This document shows, one piece after another, positions 17,003-25,378 of a DNA stretch of 64,000 bases. The position numbers and the translations under genes were made by a program. Source of the stretch: Paenalcaligenes hermetiae. GTDB taxonomy: Bacteria > Pseudomonadota > Gammaproteobacteria > Burkholderiales > Burkholderiaceae_B. The notes under the pieces are model-generated. The model searched no databases. It worked only from the letters and a program-made list of their open reading frames with translations, and was not told the origin of the DNA. Numbering within the stretch: position 1 is the stretch's first letter; each line of letters begins with the position of its first letter. Location: the NCBI RefSeq assembly GCF_039543645.1, contig NZ_BAABKD010000011.1:62001-126000 (forward strand), read 5' to 3'.

Positions 17003-17814
17003 AACAACGCATCGCTTTAGGTTTGTGCTATGACGGCACAAACTGGCAGGGCTGGCAAACTCAGCCTTCAGGGCGCACGATTCAAGATCAATTGGAAAAA
17101 GCGCTGGCCCAGTTTTTGGCCGAACCGGTACAAACGCTTTGTGCAGGGCGCACAGATGCAGGGGTGCACGCGCTTAATCAAGTAGTGCATTTGGATACCG
17201 GCGCACAACGGTCGGCTGAATCTTGGATTCGTGGCTTAAACACCTTATTGCCATCGAGCATTTCAGTACAATGGGCACAGCCGGTTGACACCTCATTTCA
17301 TGCCCGGTTTTCGGCGCAGCGACGACGATATATTTATTTATTGCGCAACGCTCGGGTACGCTCTCCATTGTTGCAAGGTAAAGTAGGCTGGGTTTTCCAG
17401 CCTTTATCTTTGGATGCGATGCGTAAAGCCGCTGCATTATTATTAGGAGAGCATGACTTTAGTGCTTTTCGAGCAGCAGAGTGTCAGGCAGCGAGTCCAG
17501 TGCGCGAGCTAACCCAATTAACCATTCATCAAGATCACGAATTATTTGTGTTTGAGTTCGAGGCTAATGCGTTTTTGCATCATATGATTCGTAATTTGAT
17601 GGGGGCATTAGTGTATGTGGGGATGGGGCGTCAAGCACCAGAGTGGGTCACCGAATTATTGCAACACAAAGATCGTCGCCTAGCAGCACCGACTTTTGCT
17701 GCTGATGGGTTGTATTTAACAGGGGTGGATTATCCTGCCGAGTATGGTTTGCCCACCACGAGCAGTATGCAGCTATGCCAACGTTTTTTAGGGATTCAGT
17801 GGGGTAAATCATAA
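16999..17814 (+). CDS. truA: tRNA pseudouridine(38-40) synthase
   Basis: Converts uridines 38-40 in the anticodon arm of tRNA to pseudouridine. The 271-residue protein has YDGTNWQGWQ, the catalytic aspartate in CAGRTDAGVHALNQVVH (D53), FHARFSAQRRRYIYLL and FLHHMIRNLMGALVYVG. The start is a GTG that overlaps the fimV stop by four bases (GTGA), which points to translational coupling. Confidence 0.96.
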   Translation: MKQRIALGLCYDGTNWQGWQTQPSGRTIQDQLEKALAQFLAEPVQTLCAGRTDAGVHALNQVVHLDTGAQRSAESWIRGLNTLLPSSISVQWAQPVDTSFHARFSAQRRRYIYLLRNARVRSPLLQGKVGWVFQPLSLDAMRKAAALLLGEHDFSAFRAAECQAASPVRELTQLTIHQDHELFVFEFEANAFLHHMIRNLMGALVYVGMGRQAPEWVTELLQHKDRRLAAPTFAADGLYLTGVDYPAEYGLPTTSSMQLCQRFLGIQWGKS

Positions 17815-17868
17815 CTGTGGTTTTCCCTAGCCTTTTGGATTTTTTCTTAGTTGTGGTTCGGCGATCGT

Positions 17869-17902
17869 ATAAAATTGTGGGGTTCACTTTTTGCAATTTT
17901 AT
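17869..17902. promoter_or_regulatory. 9-bp inverted repeat ahead of the TRAP transporter genes
   Basis: ATAAAATTG (17869-17877) and CAATTTTAT (17894-17902) are perfect inverted copies separated by 16 bases, 26 bases before the dctQ ATG. Spacing and AT-richness suit a dimeric repressor operator over the promoter. No regulator gene is adjacent, so its protein is unknown. Confidence 0.4.
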
Positions 17903-17928
17903 GCACCCGCTTTTTGTAGTATGAAATT

Positions 17929-18558
17929 ATGTCATTTTTACTTAAATTCTCATCGCTTATAGACCGTTTAAATCAAACGGTAGGGCGGGCTGTGGCATGG
18001 CTAACACTGCTTGTTGTGGTCGTTAGTGCAACCAATGCTATTATCCGCAAAATTTTTAGTGTTAGCTCGAATGCTTGGCTAGAGTTACAGTGGTATTTAT
18101 TTGGTGCCATTTTCTTATTGGCGGCGGGATATACGTTTTTGCGTAATGAACACGTGCGCGTAGATGTGGTGGCGCAGCGCTTTACACGTAAAACGCAAAT
18201 TTATATCGAAATCATCGGTGTGGTTTTCTTTTTACTGCCGGCGTGCCTTTTGGTTTTTTGGTTATCAATTCCTTATTTTTATAAATCGTATGTGCTCTTA
18301 GAGCAGTCTTCGAATACCGGTGGGCTGATTCGTTGGCCGGTTAAATTACTGATACCTGTTGGTTTTGGCTTATTGATTTTATCAGGGGTGTCGCATTTGA
18401 TTAAATGCATAGGGTTTTTACAAGGGCGTTGTCCGGATCCATTAGCACAAGCGGAAGCCATGCAAAAAGCCGAGGTGAATGCGGCGGATGTCATTCGTCA
18501 GCATGCAGAGGAAAAACTCGAGCAGCAGCGTCAACACATTGAAAAAGGTGCCGTATGA
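17929..18558 (+). CDS. dctQ: TRAP transporter small permease (DctQ type)
   Basis: A 209-residue four-helix membrane protein (helices near 15-40, 50-68, 85-110, 128-160), with the family phrase WLELQWYLFGAIFLLAAGYTF, of which the core LQWYLFGAIFLLA is typical, and RNEHVRVDVV after it. A charged, glutamine-rich tail follows. DctQ pairs with DctM to import an organic acid bound by a periplasmic DctP using the sodium gradient. No DctP gene lies next to the pair. The substrate cannot be read from the sequence. Its stop overlaps the dctM start by four bases. Confidence 0.87.
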   Translation: MSFLLKFSSLIDRLNQTVGRAVAWLTLLVVVVSATNAIIRKIFSVSSNAWLELQWYLFGAIFLLAAGYTFLRNEHVRVDVVAQRFTRKTQIYIEIIGVVFFLLPACLLVFWLSIPYFYKSYVLLEQSSNTGGLIRWPVKLLIPVGFGLLILSGVSHLIKCIGFLQGRCPDPLAQAEAMQKAEVNAADVIRQHAEEKLEQQRQHIEKGAV

Positions 18559-20219
18559 TGGAGTTTATTATTGCTAACTTGGCACCCATAATGTTCATTA
18601 ACCTCATCGCTTTTTTGCTTTTGGGGTTTCCGGTTGCATTTACTTTGGCAGCGACAGGGATTCTTTATGGTTTGGTTGCGATTGAGTTCAATTTGATGCA
18701 ACCGGCCTTGTTTCAGGCATTACCGCAGCGTATTTTTGGCATTATTTCAAACGACACCTTGCTAGCGGTTCCTTTTTTCACCTTGATGGGTTTGGTTTTA
18801 GAGCGATCAGGTATGGCCGAAGACCTGCTTGATACCATTGGGCAGCTGTTTGGGCCAGTACGCGGCGGGTTAGCAATAGCCGTTGTTTTTGTGGGGGCCA
18901 TGCTTGCTGCAACGACAGGGGTGATTTCGGCGTCGGTCATTTCGATGGGGTTAATTTCGCTACCGATTATGCTGCGTTATGGCTATGACCGTCGCTTAGC
19001 GACGGGGGTCATCGCGGCGTCAGGAACCTTATCGCAGATCATTCCCCCTTCTATTGTCTTAATTATTTTAGCGGATCAGCTTGGGCGTTCGATTGGTGAT
19101 ATGTACCGGGGTGCAATGCTGCCTGGTTTGTTGCTGACGCTAACTTATATTTTATATATCGTGGTGTTGGCAATTCTTCGACCCAAGAGCGCGCCGGCTT
19201 TGCCGCCCGAAGCACGTATTTATGTAGAGCCTGACGGCAGTCGTGGCTTGCGTTCGTTATTCGTGTTAACGGTTATTGCTGCTGTCGTATCCTTTTTTGG
19301 TACCGAGTACTACTTTGCCACCCATGAAAATGCACCCATTGATGAGCTGGTGGTCATTGCGTTGCTGATTTGGGGCATGGTCGCTTTATTGATTGCTTTA
19401 GTCAATAAAACCTTTAAGCTCGGTTTGCTTTCGCAGATTGCTGAGCGCGTCACCTTTGTGATGATTCCGCCTTTGTTTTTAATTTTCCTTGTGTTGGGCA
19501 CAATTTTTATTGGCGTGGCTACGCCCACAGAGGGGGGAGCGATGGGGGCGGTCGGGGCGATCATCATGGCTGTATCCAGAGGGCGTTTATCCTTTAAGTT
19601 ATTAGCCCAAGCCATGGGAACCACCACGCGCTTATCATGTTTTGTGGTGTTCATTCTTGTGGGCTCCACCATATTTAGCTTAAGCTTCCGTGGTATTAAT
19701 GGCGACTTATGGGTAGAGAGTTTACTTATAGACTTGCCAGGTGGAGAAATGGGCTTTTTGATTGCTGTGAGCCTATTAACCTTTTTCTTGGCTTTCTTCT
19801 TGGATTTTTTCGAGCTGGCCTTTATTATTGTGCCGTTACTGGGCCCAGTCGCGGATAAAATGGGCATTGACTTGATATGGTTTGGGGTATTGCTAGCGGT
19901 CAATATGCAGACCTCCTTTATGCATCCACCCTTTGGCTTTGCCTTATTTTTCCTACGTTCCGTAGCCCCTCGTGAGGACTATGTAGATAGTATTACGGGT
20001 AAAACGGTACGCCGTGTTACTACGGGTGATATTTACTGGGGGTCCGTGCCTTTTATTATGATTCAAATCTTGATGGTGGTCGCGGTATTAGCCTTCCCAG
20101 GTTTAGTTACGCATTACAAAGCCGGTGAAATCCAAATCGACCCGTCGGAGATCCAGTTTGGTATAGAAAGCTCCTACGGTGATGACGATTACGGCTATGG
20201 TGCTAACCCCTTTCAGTAA
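18555..20219 (+). CDS. dctM: TRAP transporter large permease (DctM type)
   Basis: A 554-residue polytopic membrane protein, longer than the common ~430-residue DctM because of an insert of about 100 residues near 210-290 with its own helices. Typical DctM phrases are FPVAFTLAATGILYGL, VPFFTLMGLVLERSGMAEDLL, GVISASVISMGLISLPIMLRYGYD and GTLSQIIPPSIVLIILADQ. Near the C-terminus it has QTSFMHPPFGFALFFLR. The long form is usual in one TRAP subgroup of Burkholderiales. The ATGATG start overlaps dctQ. Confidence 0.88.
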   Translation: MMEFIIANLAPIMFINLIAFLLLGFPVAFTLAATGILYGLVAIEFNLMQPALFQALPQRIFGIISNDTLLAVPFFTLMGLVLERSGMAEDLLDTIGQLFGPVRGGLAIAVVFVGAMLAATTGVISASVISMGLISLPIMLRYGYDRRLATGVIAASGTLSQIIPPSIVLIILADQLGRSIGDMYRGAMLPGLLLTLTYILYIVVLAILRPKSAPALPPEARIYVEPDGSRGLRSLFVLTVIAAVVSFFGTEYYFATHENAPIDELVVIALLIWGMVALLIALVNKTFKLGLLSQIAERVTFVMIPPLFLIFLVLGTIFIGVATPTEGGAMGAVGAIIMAVSRGRLSFKLLAQAMGTTTRLSCFVVFILVGSTIFSLSFRGINGDLWVESLLIDLPGGEMGFLIAVSLLTFFLAFFLDFFELAFIIVPLLGPVADKMGIDLIWFGVLLAVNMQTSFMHPPFGFALFFLRSVAPREDYVDSITGKTVRRVTTGDIYWGSVPFIMIQILMVVAVLAFPGLVTHYKAGEIQIDPSEIQFGIESSYGDDDYGYGANPFQ

Positions 20220-20241
20220 ATAAGTGGTAATAGTTATGATC

Positions 20242-20270
20242 AACAGGCTGGGTATCCAGCCTGTTTTGTT
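20242..20270 (+). terminator. hairpin terminator after dctQM
   Basis: Perfect 10-bp stem AACAGGCTGG/CCAGCCTGTT with loop GTAT, followed by a T-rich tail broken by G. It lies 22 bases after dctM and immediately before trpF, so trpF may be partly dependent on read-through. Confidence 0.7.
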
Positions 20271-20282
20271 GTTGAGGAAAAA

Positions 20283-20951
20283 ATGCGTACTCGAGTCAAA
20301 ATGTGTGGTTTTACACGTATAGAGGATATTGATGCAGCGGTGCAGGCCGGTGCAGATGCCCTGGGCTTTGTTTTTTACCCTAAAAGTCAGCGTTATCTGC
20401 GCCCAGAGCAAGCCCGACTTTTAGCGCAACATGTTCCCGCTTTTGTGCAAACCGTGGCCTTATTTGTTAATCCTACGCCCGCTTTTGTACAAACGGTTAT
20501 ACAGCAAATGCAGCCAGATTTGTTGCAGTTTCATGGCGAGGAATCCGTAGCGTTTTGTGAGTCATTTGCTTATCCATATATTCGGGCTTTTCGGGTGGGG
20601 GCTCCTGATTTAGATACGCCTACAAAAATTGTACAACATTGTCGTCGCTATGCTTCGGCTAAAGGGTGGTTGTTCGATAGTTATACATCGGCATATGGCG
20701 GGAGCGGTGTGCGCTTTGATGATGACTTATTAGAGGCCTTGCATGCCCAGCACCGTCCTCAGGACCCGCCGTTAATTTTGGCAGGGGGGATTCGCCATCA
20801 TAATGTATTGGCACAAATACAGCGTCATCACCCTTTTGCGGTAGATGTAAGTAGTGCGATTGAAGATGCCCCAGGTATAAAAAATGCAGAAAAAATACAG
20901 CAGTTTATGCGAATAATGAACCAATCGCCATTCCAGCAGTCTGATGAGTAA
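20283..20951 (+). CDS. trpF: phosphoribosylanthranilate isomerase
   Basis: Third step of tryptophan synthesis: Amadori rearrangement of N-(5-phosphoribosyl)anthranilate. The 222-residue (beta/alpha)8 protein has VKMCGFTRIEDIDAAVQAGA with the catalytic cysteine (C8), GFVFYPKSQRYL, the catalytic aspartate region LFDSYTSAYGGSGVRFD and the phosphate loops LAGGIRHHNV and VDVSSAIEDAPGIKN. The start has TGAGGAAAAA just upstream. trpB and trpA, which often follow, are absent; in many proteobacteria trpF follows truA directly, and here the TRAP pair lies between. Confidence 0.95.
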   Translation: MRTRVKMCGFTRIEDIDAAVQAGADALGFVFYPKSQRYLRPEQARLLAQHVPAFVQTVALFVNPTPAFVQTVIQQMQPDLLQFHGEESVAFCESFAYPYIRAFRVGAPDLDTPTKIVQHCRRYASAKGWLFDSYTSAYGGSGVRFDDDLLEALHAQHRPQDPPLILAGGIRHHNVLAQIQRHHPFAVDVSSAIEDAPGIKNAEKIQQFMRIMNQSPFQQSDE

Positions 20952-20973
20952 GATCGACTTTTAGGACAGACGT

Positions 20974-21780
20974 ATGCAGGTTATCACCTTGGGCCCACTT
21001 TCCATGAATGCGAGCTTGCTGTTTGCGTTGCTGGCTTTGATGTTGATGTTTTTTGTGGCTGGCTACCTAGGGAAAAAACAACAACAAAACATAGAATCAA
21101 CGCTGTGGTGGATTACTTTAGGGGCGGTACTCGTTGGGCGTTTGAGTTTTGTTGCACGGTTCTGGACGGATTATCGTGGGGACTGGGTGGCAATCATTAA
21201 CTTGCGTGATGGGGGATTTATGTGGCAGGCCGCCTTGGTTTTTGCGGTCGTGCTGATGATGGCGTTGGTATGGCGGCGTCCACCATTACGTCATGGAGTG
21301 TTCTGTAGTGTTGGTGCGGCGGCGGTTACGTTTGGACTGCTGTGGGGTGGTTTTAGCTTATGGGCGCCTTCACCCGCGCAACAGATGCCTAAAATTCAAT
21401 TGGTAGACTTAGAAAATAAAGCTGTGTCTTTGGTCGAGTACGAAGGAAAACCAGTGGTACTGAACTTATGGGCAAGCTGGTGTCCACCATGTCGACGTGA
21501 AATGCCGGTTTTAGAGGCGGCGCAACAATCCCATCCGGACTTACATTTTGTTTTTGCTAACCAGGCGGAAACCGCACAGATTGTGCAACAGTATCTAGAT
21601 ACAGAGTCGCTAAAATTAGAAAACGTATTACTTGATAAAAATACGCAGCTCGCTGAGCTAATTCAAAGTCGTGGGCTGCCGACGACACTTTTTATTGATG
21701 CACAGGGCCGCATACAAAGTTATCGTATGGGCGAGCTTTCTCAGGCAACGCTTAACGCTTACCTATCTACACTTAAATAG
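20974..21780 (+). CDS. membrane-anchored TlpA/ResA-like thiol-disulfide oxidoreductase
   Basis: 268 residues. The N-terminal half (1-131) has about four hydrophobic helices resembling part of a prolipoprotein diacylglyceryl transferase-like membrane unit. The C-terminal half is a thioredoxin-fold domain of the TlpA type, with LNLWASWCPPCRREMPVL (active cysteines C170 and C173) and the cis-proline GLPTTLFID. It should reduce or shuffle disulfides in the periplasm, for example in cytochrome c or copper-site maturation; the exact partner is not evident. AGGA precedes the ATG, 22 bases after trpF. Confidence 0.83.
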   Translation: MQVITLGPLSMNASLLFALLALMLMFFVAGYLGKKQQQNIESTLWWITLGAVLVGRLSFVARFWTDYRGDWVAIINLRDGGFMWQAALVFAVVLMMALVWRRPPLRHGVFCSVGAAAVTFGLLWGGFSLWAPSPAQQMPKIQLVDLENKAVSLVEYEGKPVVLNLWASWCPPCRREMPVLEAAQQSHPDLHFVFANQAETAQIVQQYLDTESLKLENVLLDKNTQLAELIQSRGLPTTLFIDAQGRIQSYRMGELSQATLNAYLSTLK

Positions 21781-21912
21781 CGTCTATTTGTGCAAAACAG
21801 TCTTTATTTTGTTTTAATTTGTTACGGATTTGTCTTTTTATAACTTTTTGGGGTGGTAAAGTCATAACAGATTGTTAGAATAAAAAACCTTATTCATCAA
21901 TAGGTTTAGGTT

Positions 21913-23889
21913 ATGAATGAAAAGACCTCAACAAGCACAATAAGCAAGCCGGTTTTTTTCAGCTCGGCCGGTATTTTGCTTTTGCTGGCTTTTGTGGTGA
22001 CCGTATTCCACGAAGGCTCACTCAAAGTATTTGATCAAGTGCAGAGCTGGATTGTAAATGATGTCGGCTGGTTTTATATTTTGGTGGTGGCAGTAATTTT
22101 ACTGCTCACCGTTTTTTGTATGTTCAGCCGTTTTGGCGATATTAAGCTCGGGCCAGATCACAGTACCCCAGACTACAACACCATTACTTGGTTTTCCATG
22201 CTGTTTTCGGCAGGGATGGGTATCGGCTTGATGTTCTTTGGTGTGGCCGAGCCGTTAATGCATACTCTGGCACCACCAGTGGGCGAACCTAATACCCCTG
22301 AAGCTGCTCGTGAAGCCATTCGTATTACGTTCTTCCATTGGGGATTCCATGCCTGGGCGATTTATGGAATAGTAGCTTTAGCCTTAGCATTTTTTGCTTA
22401 TCGCTATCGACTGCCCTTGACCTTGCGCTCTGCCTTGTATCCTTTGATCGGTGAGCGTATCCACGGCCCGATTGGGAATGCGGTGGATATTTTTGCGGTC
22501 GTCAGTACGGTACTTGGGGTGGCGACTTCTCTAGGGTTTGGAGTGCTGCAGATCAACAGTGGTTTGAACCATTTGTTTGATATTCCCGTTAACTCTACCG
22601 TACAGGTTTTATTGATTATTGGCGCTACATTATTAGCCTCTTTGTCGGTGTCGTTAGGGCTGGATAAAGGAGTGCGCCGTCTATCTGAACTCAATATTAT
22701 TTTGGCAGTGGCATTACTGCTATTTGTATTGATTTTGGGGCCGACCGTCTTTTTGATTAAGGCTTATGTAGAAAATACGGGGGGCTATTTATCTGAAATT
22801 GTAGGCAAAACTTTTAATTTATATGCTTACGAGAAAACGGATTGGCTTGGTGGTTGGACTTTGCTGTACTGGGGCTGGTGGCTATCTTGGTCGCCTTTTG
22901 TGGGCATGTTTATTGCGCGTGTTTCCCGTGGTCGTACCATCCGTGAGTTTATTGCTGGTGTGATTTTATTACCCACCGCTTTTACGTTCCTTTGGATGAC
23001 CGTATTCGGGGACAGTGCTATTGACTTGGTGATGAACCAAGGCGTGCAGGCAATTGCTGATGCAACTTTAAAAGATAGCTCCTTAGCACTGTATGTGTTT
23101 TTAGAGAATTTCCCTTTCTCTTCCTTCTTGAGTCTGGTTGCTGTGGTCATGGTGCTGGTGTTCTTTGTCACCTCGGCTGACTCAGGAGCTTTAGTGGTCG
23201 ACATGTTAGCCTCGGGTGGCAATGCCGAAACACCCGTATGGCAACGGTTATTTTGGGCCTTAGCAATGGGGGGGATGGCGATAGCTTTACTCTTAGCTGA
23301 TGGTCTTCAAGCATTGAGTACCGCTACACTGGCTTCTGCTTTGCCTTTTGCTTGCGTATTGCTTGTGGTGATGTGGGGGTTAGTCAAAGCGTTGCGTGAG
23401 GATGTGACCAAGCGTGATACGCACACACAGTTACACTTGGCCCCACGCCATGGTGGGCCTACTACGTTAGATTGGCAACGTCGTTTACGTAATTTAACCA
23501 CTTATCCACGTCGTCGTCATATTCAGCGCTTTATGGAAGAGGTGGTGACGCCAGCACTAGAAGAGGTAGCTGCGGCGCTAACCAAGCAGGGGGCCAATAC
23601 TACGGTAGAGCAAACCCCAAAACAGGTGGCGTTGCATGTGGAGCACGATAGCGAGTTAGACTTTGTGTATAAAGTGCGCCCAGAAGCTTATCCTTTGCCT
23701 GCTTTTGTGGAAAATGACGAGGAGGAAGACGATGATAATAACTCGGAACGTAAGTATTTCCGTGCCGAAGTGCATTTACGTGAGGGCGGTCAGAATTACG
23801 ACGTGATGGGCTGGAGTCGAGCCGAAGTGATTGATGATATTTTAGATCAATACGAACGTCACTTACATTATCTACATCTGATTCGTTAA
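21913..23889 (+). CDS. betT: BCCT-family betaine/choline transporter, BetT-like
   Basis: A 658-residue sodium- or proton-coupled carrier with 12 membrane helices, for choline, glycine betaine or a related quaternary amine used in osmoprotection. The family hallmarks are FSAGMGIGLMFFGVAEPLMH (residues ~96-115), FFHWGFHAWAIYGIVALALA, and the tryptophan-rich helix-8 segment WTLLYWGWWLSWSPFVGMFI followed by ARVSRGRTIREF. A cytosolic C-terminal tail of about 150 residues is present, as in osmoregulated BetT, including an acidic stretch ENDEEEDDDNNSE. It is a single-gene unit with a strong terminator behind it. Confidence 0.9.
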   Translation: MNEKTSTSTISKPVFFSSAGILLLLAFVVTVFHEGSLKVFDQVQSWIVNDVGWFYILVVAVILLLTVFCMFSRFGDIKLGPDHSTPDYNTITWFSMLFSAGMGIGLMFFGVAEPLMHTLAPPVGEPNTPEAAREAIRITFFHWGFHAWAIYGIVALALAFFAYRYRLPLTLRSALYPLIGERIHGPIGNAVDIFAVVSTVLGVATSLGFGVLQINSGLNHLFDIPVNSTVQVLLIIGATLLASLSVSLGLDKGVRRLSELNIILAVALLLFVLILGPTVFLIKAYVENTGGYLSEIVGKTFNLYAYEKTDWLGGWTLLYWGWWLSWSPFVGMFIARVSRGRTIREFIAGVILLPTAFTFLWMTVFGDSAIDLVMNQGVQAIADATLKDSSLALYVFLENFPFSSFLSLVAVVMVLVFFVTSADSGALVVDMLASGGNAETPVWQRLFWALAMGGMAIALLLADGLQALSTATLASALPFACVLLVVMWGLVKALREDVTKRDTHTQLHLAPRHGGPTTLDWQRRLRNLTTYPRRRHIQRFMEEVVTPALEEVAAALTKQGANTTVEQTPKQVALHVEHDSELDFVYKVRPEAYPLPAFVENDEEEDDDNNSERKYFRAEVHLREGGQNYDVMGWSRAEVIDDILDQYERHLHYLHLIR

Positions 23890-23905
23890 TCGATATAGCT
23901 AATGC

Positions 23906-23942
23906 AAAAGCCACTTGGGCGTAATCCCGAGTGGCTTTTTTT
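23906..23942. terminator. bidirectional terminator between betT and the SBF-like symporter gene
   Basis: 11-bp stem with one G-T pair (AGCCACTTGGG/CCCGAGTGGCT), flanked by AAAA on the left and eight T on the right, between two convergent genes. Confidence 0.88.
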
Positions 23943-23949
23943 CTGTGGC

Positions 23950-24936
23950 TTATACGTGTTCAGAGTCGGCGGAGCTTTGCTTTGCATATTGGCTAGCAAG
24001 CATCGAGCAAGCCATGAGTTGTATTTGATGAAAAATCATGATTGGCAATAGCACAGGGCCAAGCATAGCGCTACTAAATAATACCTGGGCCATGGGTACC
24101 CCGGTTGCTAAGCTCTTTTTAGAGGCGCAAAAAACAATGGTAATTTCGTCTTCACGATTAAACCCAAAGCGACGTGCTAGGAAAGTGGTTAACCATAATA
24201 CAAAAACCAAAAGCACCATGCATACGATAAATAAGGCGGCTAATGCGGGTAGGGGAACAGTTTGCCATAAGCCGCTAACCACAGAGGCACTAAAAGCAGT
24301 ATAAACCACGAGCAAAATGGAACTTTGATCGACGTTTTTGAGCCAGCGAGCGTTTTTGACCATGAAGTGGGCAGTCAAAGGGCGTGATAAATGTCCTACT
24401 AAAAAGGGTAGGAGTAACTGTAAACTAATATCGATAATGGCTTTACCCATACCGGTTGTGCCAGCATTAGTATCAAGCATTAGGTTCAGGACCACGGGGG
24501 TCGCTACAATACCAATTAGACTAGAAGCCGAGGCACTACACACCGCAGCAGGAATATTGCCTTTAGCGATAGAGGTAAACGCAATAGCTGATTGTACGGT
24601 GCCAGGTAGAGCGCATAAATACAAGACACCTATGGTTAAAGGCACCCCTAATAAAGGCGTTAGAATGGGTTTGCTTAGCCAACCAATGATAGGAAAGGCA
24701 ATAAAGGTAAAGCTAAATACTAATAGGTGTAAGCGCCAGTGCATCATGCCAGCAATAATGGCTTCGCGTGAGAGCTTGGCACCATGCATAAAAAATAATA
24801 AAGCAATAGCAAACCGAGTGAGCCACTCGAAGAATATGGCAGCATCCCCTTTGGCTGGCAAGAGCGTAGCTGTAATCACTACGGTAATGAGAATAAGTGT
24901 GAAATTATCAAAAATTAGACGTAATCGAGCAAGCAT
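23950..24936 (-). CDS. bile acid:sodium symporter (SBF-like) family protein
   Basis: A 328-residue membrane protein with about nine or ten helices. It belongs to the SBF-like group (YfeH type), seen from ALLFFMHGAKLSREAI, LCALPGTVQSAIAFTSIAKG and the second crossover ITIVFCASKKSLATGVPMA. Bacterial members export or import small organic anions; the substrate is not predictable. It follows crcB by 11 bases on the same strand, so it likely shares its message. Confidence 0.85.
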   Translation of the reverse strand: MLARLRLIFDNFTLILITVVITATLLPAKGDAAIFFEWLTRFAIALLFFMHGAKLSREAIIAGMMHWRLHLLVFSFTFIAFPIIGWLSKPILTPLLGVPLTIGVLYLCALPGTVQSAIAFTSIAKGNIPAAVCSASASSLIGIVATPVVLNLMLDTNAGTTGMGKAIIDISLQLLLPFLVGHLSRPLTAHFMVKNARWLKNVDQSSILLVVYTAFSASVVSGLWQTVPLPALAALFIVCMVLLVFVLWLTTFLARRFGFNREDEITIVFCASKKSLATGVPMAQVLFSSAMLGPVLLPIMIFHQIQLMACSMLASQYAKQSSADSEHV

Positions 24937-24947
24937 ACGTTATCAAC

Positions 24948-25331
24948 CTATGAACTTAGCGTTTTAATAAGAAACCAGCCAAGGTAAAAGCACAAAAAAG
25001 ATCCTAATAAATGTAGTAATAGGTGTAAAAACAAATAGAAAAAATATTGTTGTTGGAGCAAAGTAAAGCCTTCGGCAGTAAAGGTGGAAAAGGTAGTAAG
25101 CCCACCTAAAAAACCGGTAGCTAAAAAAAGCTGCCAATAAGCGTTTAGGGAGAAAGCAAATTGAACCGCACCAAAAAGTAGCCCCATAAAAAAAGCACCA
25201 AGCCAGTTGGCGCCGAGAGTGCCAAGAGCGATAAAGGGGAACAGTTGGTTCAAAGATACGCCAATAAGCCAACGTGTGACTGCACCTAAGCCTCCGCCTA
25301 GGCCTACGATGAGCGTCTGTTTAAGTAGCAA
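24948..25331 (-). CDS. crcB: fluoride channel CrcB/Fluc
   Basis: A 127-residue four-helix protein that forms dimeric fluoride-specific channels and protects the cytosol from F-. It contains GGGLGAVTRWLIG, LGTLGANWLGAFFMGLL and the diagnostic GFLGGLTTFSTFTAE. The start is TTG, with AAGGAGA 6 bases upstream. No fluoride riboswitch is visible: only 47 bases separate its start from the divergent cobB ATG at 25379. Confidence 0.92.
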   Translation of the reverse strand: MLLKQTLIVGLGGGLGAVTRWLIGVSLNQLFPFIALGTLGANWLGAFFMGLLFGAVQFAFSLNAYWQLFLATGFLGGLTTFSTFTAEGFTLLQQQYFFYLFLHLLLHLLGSFLCFYLGWFLIKTLSS

Positions 25332-25378
25332 AATGTCTCCTTAGGACGACAATGTTTTATCTTATAGAGAGAGTCTAC

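Noticed and set aside
19310..19903. 197-codon minus-strand frame inside dctM
   Set aside because: Mirror image of hydrophobic DctM codons with a Lys/Thr/Pro-rich composition and no homology.
24338..24967. 209-codon plus-strand frame antisense to the SBF-like symporter and crcB end
   Set aside because: Lys/Arg-rich mirror of membrane-helix codons; the minus-strand genes have clear homology.
25329..25378. Fluoride riboswitch upstream of crcB
   Set aside because: The gap to the divergent gene is too short and lacks the riboswitch core.
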